7,685 nucleotides of DNA, taken from assembly GCA_946007445.1 (NCBI GenBank), contig CAMGAL010000096.1, forward strand, positions 1 through 7,685, read 5' to 3'. This document shows positions 1-7,125 of the stretch, piece by piece (positions within the stretch are counted from its first letter, which is position 1; every line of letters starts with the position of its first letter). Below the pieces are notes generated by a model. That model did not search any database and was not told the origin of the DNA. It saw only the letters and a program-made list of their open reading frames with translations. The position numbers and the translations under genes are program-made. The stretch is from an uncultured Mediterranea sp. (lineage in GTDB: Bacteria > Bacteroidota > Bacteroidia > Bacteroidales > Bacteroidaceae).

Positions 1-71
1 ACCTCCAAATGTCGGATGAGCAAGAATTGTCGGACTGGCCCTATACATGATGTTCTCTTAGGTGGAAAAGC

Positions 72-100
72 AAAAGGCTCCTCCGCGGGGAGAAGCCTTT
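72..100 (-). terminator. Rho-independent terminator of the tRNA-Ser gene
   Basis: AAAGGCT (73-79) pairs with AGCCTTT (94-100). After one C-A mismatch, CTCC (81-84 region) pairs with GGAG around a GCGG loop. Read on the minus strand, the hairpin lies just past the tRNA 3' end and is followed by TTTTGCTTTT, a U-rich tract interrupted by GC. This is the layout of an intrinsic terminator for the minus-strand tRNA transcript. On the plus strand no T-run follows the stem, so bidirectional use is unlikely. Confidence 0.8.
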
Positions 101-105
101 GAGGG

Positions 106-192
106 CGGAAAGACAGAGATTCGAACTCTGGGAACAGTTACCCGTTCACCGCATTTCGAGTGCGGCCCGATCGACCACTCCGGCATCTTTCC
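106..192 (-). tRNA. tRNA-Ser, anticodon CGA (reads UCG)
   Basis: Read on the minus strand, this 87-nt segment folds as a class II tRNA. The acceptor stem GGAAAGA pairs with TCTTTCC, and the discriminator base is G. The D stem is CCG/CGG. The anticodon stem CCGCA/TGCGG encloses the loop CTCGAAA, giving anticodon CGA. A long variable arm (GAAC/GTTC) is typical of serine tRNAs. The T stem CAGAG/CTCTG encloses TTCGAAT. The 3' CCA is not encoded (the next bases are CCC), so it must be added after transcription. A matching promoter lies upstream and an intrinsic terminator downstream, so the gene is probably a single-gene transcription unit. Confidence 0.97.
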
Positions 193-209
193 TTGTCATT
201 AAGACGGTG

Positions 210-242
210 CAAAGGTAATACTTTTCGGGAAAACGCGGAAAA
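210..242 (-). promoter_or_regulatory. Bacteroidetes-type promoter of tRNA-Ser
   Basis: On the minus strand, TACCTTTG (217 down to 210) matches the Bacteroidetes -7 consensus TAnnTTTG exactly. A T-rich element (TTTT, 242 to 239) sits 21 nt upstream, where the -33 TTTG element is expected, but it is an imperfect match. Transcription should begin near 203-205, about 11-13 nt before the mature tRNA 5' end at 192, leaving a short leader. Confidence 0.75.
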
Positions 243-259
243 CTTCGGCAGTTTTTTTA

Positions 260-267
260 TATATTTG
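260..267 (+). promoter_or_regulatory. Probable -7 element upstream of the beta-barrel gene
   Basis: TATATTTG fits the Bacteroidetes -7 consensus TAnnTTTG and lies 32 bp before the ATG at 300, preceded by a run of seven T. No clear -33 TTTG was found at the right distance (about 237-241), so promoter strength is uncertain. It is back to back with the tRNA promoter, their -7 elements being about 43 bp apart. It may drive the whole six-gene plus-strand cluster. Confidence 0.55.
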
Positions 268-299
268 CCCCGAAAAAACTTCTATAAACGCAGATCGTT

Positions 300-854
300 A
301 TGAAAAAATGGATTGCTACTTTGATGGCTCTCTGCTGTTTGGCGATAGCCATGCCTGCGCAAGCGCAGCTGATTAAGTTTGGTGTGAAGGGCGGTTTGAA
401 TCTCTCGAAGCTCGACCTCAAGGAGTATAGCAGCGACAATACCACCGGATTCTTCATCGGCCCGATGGCCGAGGTGACCATCCCCATCATCGGGCTGGGT
501 ATTGACGGTGCCCTGATGTACTCGCAGCGTGGCGAGAAGGAGTGGAAGCAGCAGGGACTGGAGATACCCCTGAACCTGAAATATACCATCGGCCTGGGCA
601 GTATGCTGGGTGTGTACCTGGCTGCCGGTCCCGACTTCTTCTTCAACTTCAAGGATGTGAAGGAGTCGCAGGGCTTCAAGAAGAAGGACTCGCAAGTGGG
701 GCTGAACCTAGGTGGCGGCATCAAACTGCTGCGCCATCTGCAGGTGGGTGTCAACTATCAGATTCCCTTAGGCGACAGCTTCGACCTCAAGGAGCTCCCC
801 CAAGCCGACAACAAGACCAAGACGTGGCAGGTGTCGCTGGCCTATCTTTTCTAA
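300..854 (+). CDS. Secreted outer-membrane beta-barrel protein (PorT-like family)
   Basis: 184-aa protein. Residues 1-22 form a clear Sec signal peptide: MKKW start, hydrophobic core TLMALCCLAIAM, and an AQA cleavage site before Q23. The mature protein opens with FGVKGGLNLS (residues 27-36), the typical first strand of the small Bacteroidetes outer-membrane beta-barrel domain. It continues with alternating amphipathic strands rich in glycine and aromatics, such as GLGIDGALMYS and SMLGVYLAAGPDFFFNF, and ends in WQVSLAYLF. A terminal aromatic is characteristic of barrels folded by the BAM complex. The length suits an eight-stranded barrel of about 160 residues. The role of such proteins is mostly unknown; the name PorT-like reflects family resemblance and does not imply type IX secretion. 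The ATG at 300 is preceded by an A/T-rich leader with no strong Shine-Dalgarno, as is usual in this phylum. It is probably the first gene of the cluster, 27 bp before priA. Confidence 0.85.
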   Translation: MKKWIATLMALCCLAIAMPAQAQLIKFGVKGGLNLSKLDLKEYSSDNTTGFFIGPMAEVTIPIIGLGIDGALMYSQRGEKEWKQQGLEIPLNLKYTIGLGSMLGVYLAAGPDFFFNFKDVKESQGFKKKDSQVGLNLGGGIKLLRHLQVGVNYQIPLGDSFDLKELPQADNKTKTWQVSLAYLF

Positions 855-881
855 GGAACTGACTCATCGGAAAGAGCGGTC

Positions 882-3347
882 TTGGCGCAGTTTGCTGATG
901 TCATATTGCCCTTGCCCCTGTCCGGCAGCTACACCTATGCCCTGCCGGACGAGTGGGCTGCGCAGGTGTGCGAAGGGTGCCGGCTGGTGGTGCCGTTCGG
1001 CCCGAAGCGGTTCTACACGGCCTTGGTGAGGCGTGTACACACCTCTTGCCCCGAGGGCTACGAGGTGAAAGAGGCCGCCTTGCTACTGGACAGCCATCCG
1101 ACCCTGCTGCCTCTGCAGTTGCAACTCTGGGACTGGATGGCTGATTACTATCTCTGCACTTTGGGAGAGGTGTATAAGGCTGCCTTGCCCACGGGACTGA
1201 AACCCGAGAGCGAGACGCTGGTGACCCTCCAACCCGACTACGAGGCGGAGGCTCCACTGCCGGAGCGGGAAATGCGCCTGCTGGACCTTCTGGGGCAGAA
1301 GGATGGGCAGTCGGTGGCCGCCTTGCAGAAGGACTCCGGCTATGCCAATACCCTGGTCCTCATCGAGCGACTGCTGCAAAAGGGGGCCATCAGCATCAAG
1401 GAATCGCTGCGGCAGACCTATCGCCCCAAGACCGAACTGCACATCCGGCTGGCCGAGGCCTATCGCACCGAGGCAGCCCTCCACACCCTGCTGGACCGGC
1501 TGGAGCGGAAAGCCCCCAAGCAGGCGGACGTGGTGATGAAGTACCTCTCCCTCTCGGGCAGCCTGCCACAGAACGTGCCCGACGAGGTGAGCAAGAGCTG
1601 CCTGCTGCAAGAGCAGGGCTGCTCGCCGGCCGCTCTGACGGCCCTGCTGAAGAACGGCATCTTGGAAAGTTACACCTATGAGATAGGCCGCCTGGCCGGC
1701 GAAGGGGCTGCCCAGGGGCAACCTCTCCATCCCCTCAACCCGCATCAGGAGCAGGCTTTTCGGGAGATAGAGAGCCAGTTCCGGCAGAAGAGTGTCTGCC
1801 TGCTCTATGGCGTGACCTCCAGCGGCAAGACCGAAATCTACATCCACCTCATCGCCGAGGCGCTGCGCCGGGGCGAGCAGGTGCTCTACCTGCTGCCCGA
1901 GATTGCCCTGACCGACCAGATTTTGCGCCGCCTGCGCCGCGTGTTCGGCACTCGGCTGGGGGTGTATCACTCCAAATATCCCGATGCCGAACGGGTCGAG
2001 GTGTGGCAGCGACAGCTTTCTGACCATCCGTACGATATCATCTTGGGGGTGCGCTCCTCCATCTTCCTCCCCTTCCAGCGGCTGGGGTTGGTCATTGTGG
2101 ACGAGGAGCATGAGACCTCCTACAAGCAGCAAGACCCGGCTCCCCGCTACCATGCCCGCAATGCTGCCCTGGTACTGGCCGCTATGGCAGGGGCCAAGAC
2201 GCTGCTGGGTTCGGCCACTCCCTCCATCGAGAGCTGGCATCACGCCACGACGGGCAAGTACGGGCTGGTGCGCCTGATGCACCGCCACCAGGAGTTGCAG
2301 CTGCCCGAGATTGTGCCGGTGGACATCCAGGAGCTGCAACGCAAGCGGCGGATGAACGGCCCCTTCTCACCCCTGTTGCTACAGCGTATTCACGAGGCCC
2401 TCGATAGGAAGGAGCAGGTCATTTTGTTTCAGAACCGCCGGGGCTTTGCGCCGATGATAGAGTGCCACACCTGCGGATGGGTGCCCAAGTGCAAGTATTG
2501 TGATGTCAGTCTGACCTACCACAAGGGAAACGGGCAGATGACCTGCCACTACTGCGGCTACACCGTGCCGGCTCCCCGGCGCTGTCCTGCCTGCGAGGGA
2601 ACCGACTTGCGCAACCGGGGTTTTGGCACGGAAAAGATTGAGGATGAGATGCAGCAACTGTTTCCCGAGGCCCGGGTGGCGCGGATGGACCTCGACACCA
2701 CCCGCACGCGCACGGCCTACGAGCGCATCATTGCCGACTTTGAGCAGGGCAAGACCGATGTCCTGATAGGTACCCAGATGGTTTCCAAAGGGTTGGACTT
2801 CGACCGGGTCAGTGTGGTGGGCATCCTCCATGCCGATACGATGCTCAACTATCCCGACTTCCGGGCTTATGAACGAGCGTTCCAGCTGATGGCTCAGGTG
2901 GCCGGACGCGCCGGCCGCAAGCAGAAGCAGGGGCTGGTGCTGCTGCAGACCAAAAGCATGGCCCACCCCATCATCCGTCAGGTCATGACCAACGACTTCG
3001 AGGGCATGGTGGCCACGCAGCTCGAGGAGCGGCGCCTCTTCCGCTACCCGCCCTTCTATCGGCTGGTGTACATCTACTTGAAGCACCGCGACGAGGCTCT
3101 GCTCGACCGCCTGGCCCACCTCTATGCCGAGCGCCTGCGCGCGGTGTTCGGTGCCCGGGTCTTGGGCCCCGACCGTCCGCCCGTATCGAGGGTGCAGACC
3201 CTCTTTATCCGCAAGCTGATGCTGAAGGTGGAGGTGGAGGCCTCGATGAGCCGCGTGCGCCAATGCTTGCGACAACTGCGGCAGCAGGCCCTGAGCGAGG
3301 AGGCGTTCAAGTCCGTCCTGCTCTACTACGACGTTGACCCCATGTAA
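882..3347 (+). CDS. priA: Primosomal protein N' (replication restart helicase PriA)
   Basis: 821-aa superfamily 2 helicase that recognises abandoned forks and reloads the replicative helicase. The N-terminus (FADVILPLPLSGSYTYALP) is the 3'-DNA-binding domain signature. Walker A is GVTSSGKT at 310-317 and the DEEH box is at 407-410. Eight zinc-binding cysteines in four CxxC pairs lie at 528/531, 537/540, 555/558 and 568/571. The C-terminal helicase lobe shows GTQMVSKGLDFD (630-641) and QVAGRAGR (672-679). It is longer than E. coli PriA (732 aa) but normal for Bacteroidetes. The start is TTG at 882: the in-frame stop at 852-854 rules out a longer form, no upstream ATG exists, and a purine-rich GGAAAGAG (869-876) stands 5 nt before it. 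The first ATG further in would cost conserved sequence. All motifs are intact, so it should be active. It lies 27 bp after the barrel gene and 34 bp before murA. Confidence 0.97.
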   Translation: MAQFADVILPLPLSGSYTYALPDEWAAQVCEGCRLVVPFGPKRFYTALVRRVHTSCPEGYEVKEAALLLDSHPTLLPLQLQLWDWMADYYLCTLGEVYKAALPTGLKPESETLVTLQPDYEAEAPLPEREMRLLDLLGQKDGQSVAALQKDSGYANTLVLIERLLQKGAISIKESLRQTYRPKTELHIRLAEAYRTEAALHTLLDRLERKAPKQADVVMKYLSLSGSLPQNVPDEVSKSCLLQEQGCSPAALTALLKNGILESYTYEIGRLAGEGAAQGQPLHPLNPHQEQAFREIESQFRQKSVCLLYGVTSSGKTEIYIHLIAEALRRGEQVLYLLPEIALTDQILRRLRRVFGTRLGVYHSKYPDAERVEVWQRQLSDHPYDIILGVRSSIFLPFQRLGLVIVDEEHETSYKQQDPAPRYHARNAALVLAAMAGAKTLLGSATPSIESWHHATTGKYGLVRLMHRHQELQLPEIVPVDIQELQRKRRMNGPFSPLLLQRIHEALDRKEQVILFQNRRGFAPMIECHTCGWVPKCKYCDVSLTYHKGNGQMTCHYCGYTVPAPRRCPACEGTDLRNRGFGTEKIEDEMQQLFPEARVARMDLDTTRTRTAYERIIADFEQGKTDVLIGTQMVSKGLDFDRVSVVGILHADTMLNYPDFRAYERAFQLMAQVAGRAGRKQKQGLVLLQTKSMAHPIIRQVMTNDFEGMVATQLEERRLFRYPPFYRLVYIYLKHRDEALLDRLAHLYAERLRAVFGARVLGPDRPPVSRVQTLFIRKLMLKVEVEASMSRVRQCLRQLRQQALSEEAFKSVLLYYDVDPM

Positions 3348-3381
3348 TGAGATTCCTTATCATATATATACCTCAACAAAC

Positions 3382-4719
3382 ATGAAAAATCCAATGAAAG
3401 AGAATGCCGCTCAGGGCAGCACCTTCGTGATAGAAGGTGGCCACCGCCTGCAGGGCACCATCGTCCCCCAAGGGGCCAAGAACGAGGCGTTGCAAATCTT
3501 GTGCGCCACCTTGCTGACCCGTGAGGAGGTGACTATCCACAATCTGCCTGATATAGAGGATGTAAACAACCTGATAGAGATACTGAAAGAGGCGGGCGTC
3601 AAGGTGAACCGCCACGCCGATGGAGGCCTCGGCTTCCAGGCCGAGACACTCCATGAGGAGTTCTTGTGCTCGCCCGAATACTTGAAACGCTGTGCCTCGC
3701 TGCGTGGCAGCATCATGCTGACCGGTCCTTTGCTGGCCCGTACGGGCCAGGCACTGGTGCCCCGCCCCGGAGGCGACCGGATAGGGCGCAGACGACTGGA
3801 CACCCACTTCCTGGGCTTCATGAAGTTAGGCGCAAAGATGCAGGTGGAGAACCCGACCAACCTGTGCCGCATCGAGGCTGCCCGACTGGAGGGTTGCTAC
3901 ATGCTGCTGGATGAAGCCTCGGTGACGGGCACGGCCAATATCCTGATGGCTGCCGTGCTGGCTCATGGCCGTACCACCCTCTACAACGCCGCCTGCGAAC
4001 CCTACGTCCAGCAGCTCTGCCGTCTGCTGGTGCGGATGGGAGCCCGCATCAGTGGCATCGGCTCCAATCTGCTGGTGGTGGATGGCGTGGAGGAGCTGCA
4101 TGGGGCCACCCATACGCTGCAGCCGGACATGATAGAGGTAGGCAGCTTCATTGGGATGGCTGCCATTACCCGCAGCGAACTGACCATTGCCGGTGTCTCT
4201 ATGGCAGACTTAGGCATCATTCCCGAGCACTTCCATCGCCTTGGCGTACGGATGGAGCAACGGGGCCATGACCTCTACATCCCCGCGCACGAGCACTACG
4301 AGATAGAGACCTTCCTGGATGGCTCTATCCTGACCCTGGCCGATGCGCCCTGGCCGGGACTGACGCCTGACCTCATCAGTGTGATGCTGGTGGTGGCCAC
4401 ACAGGCCAAGGGGACCGTGCTGATTCACCAGAAGATGTTCGAGAGCCGCCTCTTCTTCGTGGACAGGCTGATAGACATGGGCGCACAGATTATCCTCTGC
4501 GACCCCCATCGGGCCGTCGTGGTGGGGCATGACCACCGCAAGCCGCTACATGCCGGACGGATGGCGTCGCCCGACATCCGCGCAGGCATTGCCATGCTCA
4601 TTGCAGCCATGAGTGCCGAGGGCGTGAGCGAAATCAGCAACATCCAACAGATAGACCGCGGCTACCAGTGCATCGAGCAACGCCTGAATGCGTTGGGAGC
4701 ACACATACAGCGCGTCTGA
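3382..4719 (+). CDS. murA: UDP-N-acetylglucosamine 1-carboxyvinyltransferase (MurA), Asp-type
   Basis: Cytoplasmic enzyme for the first committed step of peptidoglycan synthesis: it transfers enolpyruvyl from PEP to UDP-GlcNAc. The protein is 445 aa from the ATG at 3382. A TTG at 3334 inside the priA tail would add 16 non-conserved residues, and an ATG at 3394 is also possible. Family landmarks are PQGAKNEALQ with K33/N34 (equivalent to E. coli K22/N23), the active-site loop LVPRPGGDRIGRRRLDTHF, PGLTPDLIS with D330 (equivalent to the catalytic Asp305), and SPDIRAG with R400 (equivalent to Arg397). The mobile-loop residue that is Cys115 in E. coli is Asp132 here. That substitution is known in Mycobacterium and Chlamydia, where the enzyme works but fosfomycin cannot form its covalent adduct. 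The other landmark residues are intact, so the enzyme should be functional. It is followed 23 bp later by murB, the next enzyme in the pathway. Confidence 0.96.
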   Translation: MKNPMKENAAQGSTFVIEGGHRLQGTIVPQGAKNEALQILCATLLTREEVTIHNLPDIEDVNNLIEILKEAGVKVNRHADGGLGFQAETLHEEFLCSPEYLKRCASLRGSIMLTGPLLARTGQALVPRPGGDRIGRRRLDTHFLGFMKLGAKMQVENPTNLCRIEAARLEGCYMLLDEASVTGTANILMAAVLAHGRTTLYNAACEPYVQQLCRLLVRMGARISGIGSNLLVVDGVEELHGATHTLQPDMIEVGSFIGMAAITRSELTIAGVSMADLGIIPEHFHRLGVRMEQRGHDLYIPAHEHYEIETFLDGSILTLADAPWPGLTPDLISVMLVVATQAKGTVLIHQKMFESRLFFVDRLIDMGAQIILCDPHRAVVVGHDHRKPLHAGRMASPDIRAGIAMLIAAMSAEGVSEISNIQQIDRGYQCIEQRLNALGAHIQRV

Positions 4720-4742
4720 CATACCCATACATGGTTTAGCTT

Positions 4743-5732
4743 ATGATACAGATTCCGAATACATTGGGCATTGACGTATATGCCCGTCACTTCTTCTCCT
4801 ACCACTCGGTGGAGGAGCTGCAGGCCCGGATGGCCGGGGGAGGTATGCAGCCTCCGCTGCTGCACGTCGGGGCAGGCAGTAACCTGCTGTTTACGAAAGA
4901 TTATGAAGGCACCATCCTCCACTCCGAAATACGCTATATCCGTCTGAAGGCAGAGGATGAGACTCACGTCACCCTGGCCGTGGGAGCCGGCACCTGCTGG
5001 GACGACCTGGTGGCCTACTGCGTGTCGCACGGATGGCAGGGGATTGAGAATCTCTCGCTGATACCCGGCGAGGTGGGCAGTGCGGCGGTGCAAAACATCG
5101 GAGCCTACGGCGTGGAGCTGGCCGACGTGCTCAGCTCGGTGGAGGGTGTCGATTTGCTGACTGGCCACCGGCACCGCTGGAGCCGGCAGGAGTGTGCATA
5201 CGGCTACCGCGACTCGCTGTTCAAACGTCCCGACATGAAGCACTATGCTCTGACCGAGGTGTGCCTGCGGCTCTGCAAGAGAGGCACGCCGAACCTCTCC
5301 TATCGGGGGCTGGCCGATGCGTTGGCCCGTAGCGGGCAGCCCTGTACCCTTCAGGCCGTGCGCCAGGCGGTCATCGACCTGCGCCGTTCCAAGTTGCCCG
5401 ACCCTGCCAAGTTGGGCAATGCGGGCAGCTTCTTTACCAATCCGGTGGTGCCTGCAGCGCAGGCCGAAGCGCTCCGTCAGGAGTACCCGGATATGCCTGC
5501 TTTCCCTGCGGCCGACGGCCGGGTGAAACTCTCGGGAGGCTGGCTCATCGAACAGTGCGGCTGGAAGGGGCGTGCTGTGGGCGATGCAGCCGTCTATGAG
5601 AAGCAGGCACTGGTGTTGGTCAACAAGGGCCATGCCACGGGCGAAGAAATCTATCGCCTGTCCGAAGAGATTGTCCGCTCGGTCGACGCCCGCTTCGGCA
5701 TCCGGCTGTCTCGTGAAGTGAATGTATTCTGA
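4743..5732 (+). CDS. murB: UDP-N-acetylenolpyruvoylglucosamine reductase (MurB), type I
   Basis: 329-aa FAD- and NADPH-dependent cytoplasmic enzyme that reduces the MurA product to UDP-MurNAc. The FAD-binding domain shows GAGSNLL (43-49) and PGEVGSAAVQNIGAYG (108-123). YGYRDSLFK carries Arg156, matching E. coli Arg159. GNAGSFFTNPVV carries Ser229, the proton donor, at the same number as in E. coli. KLSGGWLIEQCGWKG and LVNKGHATGEEI follow, and the C-terminal EVNVF carries Glu325, again matching E. coli Glu325. The Tyr loop and the C-terminal domain with these blocks place it in the E. coli-like type I class. The start is the ATG at 4743, 23 bp after murA; it gives a family-typical N-terminus with no upstream competitor. 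Having murA and murB adjacent puts the two consecutive steps in one transcript. Confidence 0.97.
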   Translation: MIQIPNTLGIDVYARHFFSYHSVEELQARMAGGGMQPPLLHVGAGSNLLFTKDYEGTILHSEIRYIRLKAEDETHVTLAVGAGTCWDDLVAYCVSHGWQGIENLSLIPGEVGSAAVQNIGAYGVELADVLSSVEGVDLLTGHRHRWSRQECAYGYRDSLFKRPDMKHYALTEVCLRLCKRGTPNLSYRGLADALARSGQPCTLQAVRQAVIDLRRSKLPDPAKLGNAGSFFTNPVVPAAQAEALRQEYPDMPAFPAADGRVKLSGGWLIEQCGWKGRAVGDAAVYEKQALVLVNKGHATGEEIYRLSEEIVRSVDARFGIRLSREVNVF

Positions 5733-5778
5733 CTTCTCTCGTCCCTCATACTTCGTAACTCATAAACTGAAAATAGAA

Positions 5779-6516
5779 ATGCAAATAGAATTAGACCTAC
5801 ACACGCACACCGTGGCCAGCGGACATGCCTACAGCACCCTACAGGAGATGGTGCGGGCTGCTGCCGACAAGGGCATCCGCCTGCTGGGCATCACGGAGCA
5901 TACGCCCGGCATACCCGGCACGTGCGACCTCATCTACCTCCGCAACCTCCATGTCGTGCCCCGCACCATGTATGGCGTGCGGCTGCTGCTGGGGGCAGAA
6001 ATCAATGTGATCGACACTCGCGGCCCGCTCGCACTGCCGGAGGAGTACAGGCAGCGGCGGGCCCTCCGCCGTGCGGGCGGCCGCGCCCTCTGCTACACCC
6101 CCGGCACTTGCGACGAGAATACACAGGGCTTGGTACAGGCTATGGCCCATCCCTACATCGACCTCATCAGCCATCCGGGCGACGGCACGGCCGCTATGCA
6201 CATGGAGGCACTGGTGGAGGCCTCCCTCCGCTATGGCACCCTGCTGGAAATCAACAACAGTTCGCTGAAGCCTATCCGCCACAAAGAGGAGGCACGAGAC
6301 AACAACCTGCAGCTACTGCGCCTCTGCAAGCAGTACGGACAGCCCGTTCTGCTGGGCAGCGATGCCCACATCTCGTTTGATGTGGCCGAGTATGGCTACC
6401 TCTATCCGCTGCTGGCCGAGACGGAGTTTCCCGAGGAGCTGATTCTGAACCGCAGCGTGGAGGCTTTCGAAACCTACCTGGCCGATATGCGCCACCGAAA
6501 GGGGGTGACCCTATGA
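5779..6516 (+). CDS. PHP-domain phosphatase, YcdX type, with an altered metal site
   Basis: 245 aa from the ATG at 5779, the same length as I recall for E. coli YcdX. An ATG at 5722 overlapping the murB stop would add 19 unrelated residues and is less likely. The PHP fold is a metal-dependent (usually trinuclear zinc) phosphoesterase. Ligand motifs seen are LDLHTHT (H8, H10), H16, ITEH (H41), LLLGAEIN (E74), ISHPGDG (H132) and GSDAH (D195, H197). LEINNSS is also typical. The motif expected near residue 102, a hydrophobic strand ending in His (AGFH in E. coli YcdX, His101), instead reads RRALRRAGGRALCY, giving Arg102 in place of His. Either the active site is modified or a compensated pair of indels scrambles this strand. 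The substrate is unknown; PHP proteins include protein-tyrosine, sugar and nucleotide phosphatases. It lies 46 bp after murB, and its stop overlaps the next start (ATGA), so it is translationally coupled to a tyrosine phosphatase. Confidence 0.9.
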   Translation: MQIELDLHTHTVASGHAYSTLQEMVRAAADKGIRLLGITEHTPGIPGTCDLIYLRNLHVVPRTMYGVRLLLGAEINVIDTRGPLALPEEYRQRRALRRAGGRALCYTPGTCDENTQGLVQAMAHPYIDLISHPGDGTAAMHMEALVEASLRYGTLLEINNSSLKPIRHKEEARDNNLQLLRLCKQYGQPVLLGSDAHISFDVAEYGYLYPLLAETEFPEELILNRSVEAFETYLADMRHRKGVTL

Positions 6517-6974
6517 AGCGCATCCTCTTTGTCTGCCTCGGCAACATCTGCCGCTCCTCCACGGCCGAGGCGGTGATGAAGCACCTGGTGCGGGAGGCCG
6601 GACGCGAAGCGGAGTTTGAGATAGACTCGGCCGGCATCCTCAGCTACCACCGGGGCGAACTGCCCGACCCCCGTATGCGAGCCCATGCGGCCCGCAGGGG
6701 CTACCAGCTGACCCATCGCTCACGGCCTGTCTGCACCGACGACTTCCTCCACTTCGACCTCATCATCGGCATGGATGACCGCAACCTGGACGACCTGCGC
6801 GACCGGGCTCCCTCGCCCGAGGCGTGTGCGAAGATACACCGCATGACCGACTACTGCCTCCGCTACACCTGGGCCGACCATGTGCCCGACCCCTATTACG
6901 GCGGTGCCGAGGGCTTCGAGCATGTGCTGGACCTCCTGGAGGATGCCTGCAGCGGGTTGCTGCAACAGCTCTGA
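6513..6974 (+). CDS. Low-molecular-weight protein-tyrosine phosphatase
   Basis: 153-aa cytoplasmic phosphatase, the normal length for the family. The N-terminal P-loop is VCLGNICRSS: the CX5R signature with nucleophile Cys8, Arg14 and Ser15. The residue after RS is Ser16 where Pro is common. The general acid is Asp126 in DPYYGG (126-131). IDSAGI and FDLIIGMDDRNLDDL are further family blocks. The ATG at 6513 overlaps the PHP stop as ATGA, and a G-rich stretch (about 6500-6507) just upstream could serve as ribosome binding site, so coupling is likely. Bacterial members dephosphorylate tyrosine kinases of capsule export or other phosphotyrosine proteins. No tyrosine kinase or polysaccharide gene is in this window, so the partner is unknown. 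It is the last gene of the cluster; no convincing intrinsic terminator follows. Confidence 0.95.
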   Translation: MKRILFVCLGNICRSSTAEAVMKHLVREAGREAEFEIDSAGILSYHRGELPDPRMRAHAARRGYQLTHRSRPVCTDDFLHFDLIIGMDDRNLDDLRDRAPSPEACAKIHRMTDYCLRYTWADHVPDPYYGGAEGFEHVLDLLEDACSGLLQQL

Positions 6975-7055
6975 TCCTTCTCTGTCGCTAATCCTTACAA
7001 GGAGGGCGCGGCCACTTCCCCTTGGTCCTGCCCTTCCTCCCTTCTCCCTCCCCAC

Positions 7056-7125
7056 TGACTCCACTGTCTCTCCACGATGTAATGTCTGATTGTCTTACCA
7101 TGCAAAAATCCGCTTAGTGGAGTCA
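7056..7125. repeat. 10-bp inverted repeat facing the tandem array
   Basis: TGACTCCACT (7056-7065) is the exact reverse complement of AGTGGAGTCA (7116-7125), with 50 bp between. The right arm includes the start of the first 11-bp tandem unit. Because the other tandem copies also carry GGAGTCA, the left arm could pair with several of them in an RNA or cruciform, giving alternative structures. Confidence 0.6.

Noticed and set aside
10..34. Direct repeat TGTCGGA at 10-16 and 28-34
   Set aside because: Seven bases twice, 18 bp apart, is easily chance and has no other context.
3..50. Possible 3' end of a plus-strand gene at the left edge (reads LQMSDEQELSDWPYT then stop)
   Set aside because: Only 15 codons are visible, no family is recognisable, and a second frame is also open through this stretch. 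It could be a real tail, but the window does not support a call.
257..754. Long minus-strand open frames opposite the barrel gene
   Set aside because: They are shadows of the plus-strand gene, which has a signal peptide and family motifs. The minus-strand proteins have no recognisable features and overlap the promoter region.
1083..2339. 418-aa minus-strand open frame inside priA
   Set aside because: Long antisense frames are expected in GC-rich genes. It lies wholly within priA and shows no motifs.
2379..3275. 298-aa minus-strand open frame inside priA
   Set aside because: Same reason: antisense shadow of the conserved helicase domain with no features of its own.
4662..5633. 323-aa minus-strand open frame opposite murB
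   Set aside because: Antisense shadow; murB on the plus strand is fully conserved with catalytic residues in place.
6992..7003. TCCTT/AAGGA inverted repeat after the last gene as a terminator
   Set aside because: The stem is five pairs at most with a two-base loop, and no T-run follows.
7013..7073. Pyrimidine-rich tract as a functional element
   Set aside because: Only a composition bias. It could aid rho-dependent termination or form unusual DNA structure, but nothing in the sequence distinguishes these.
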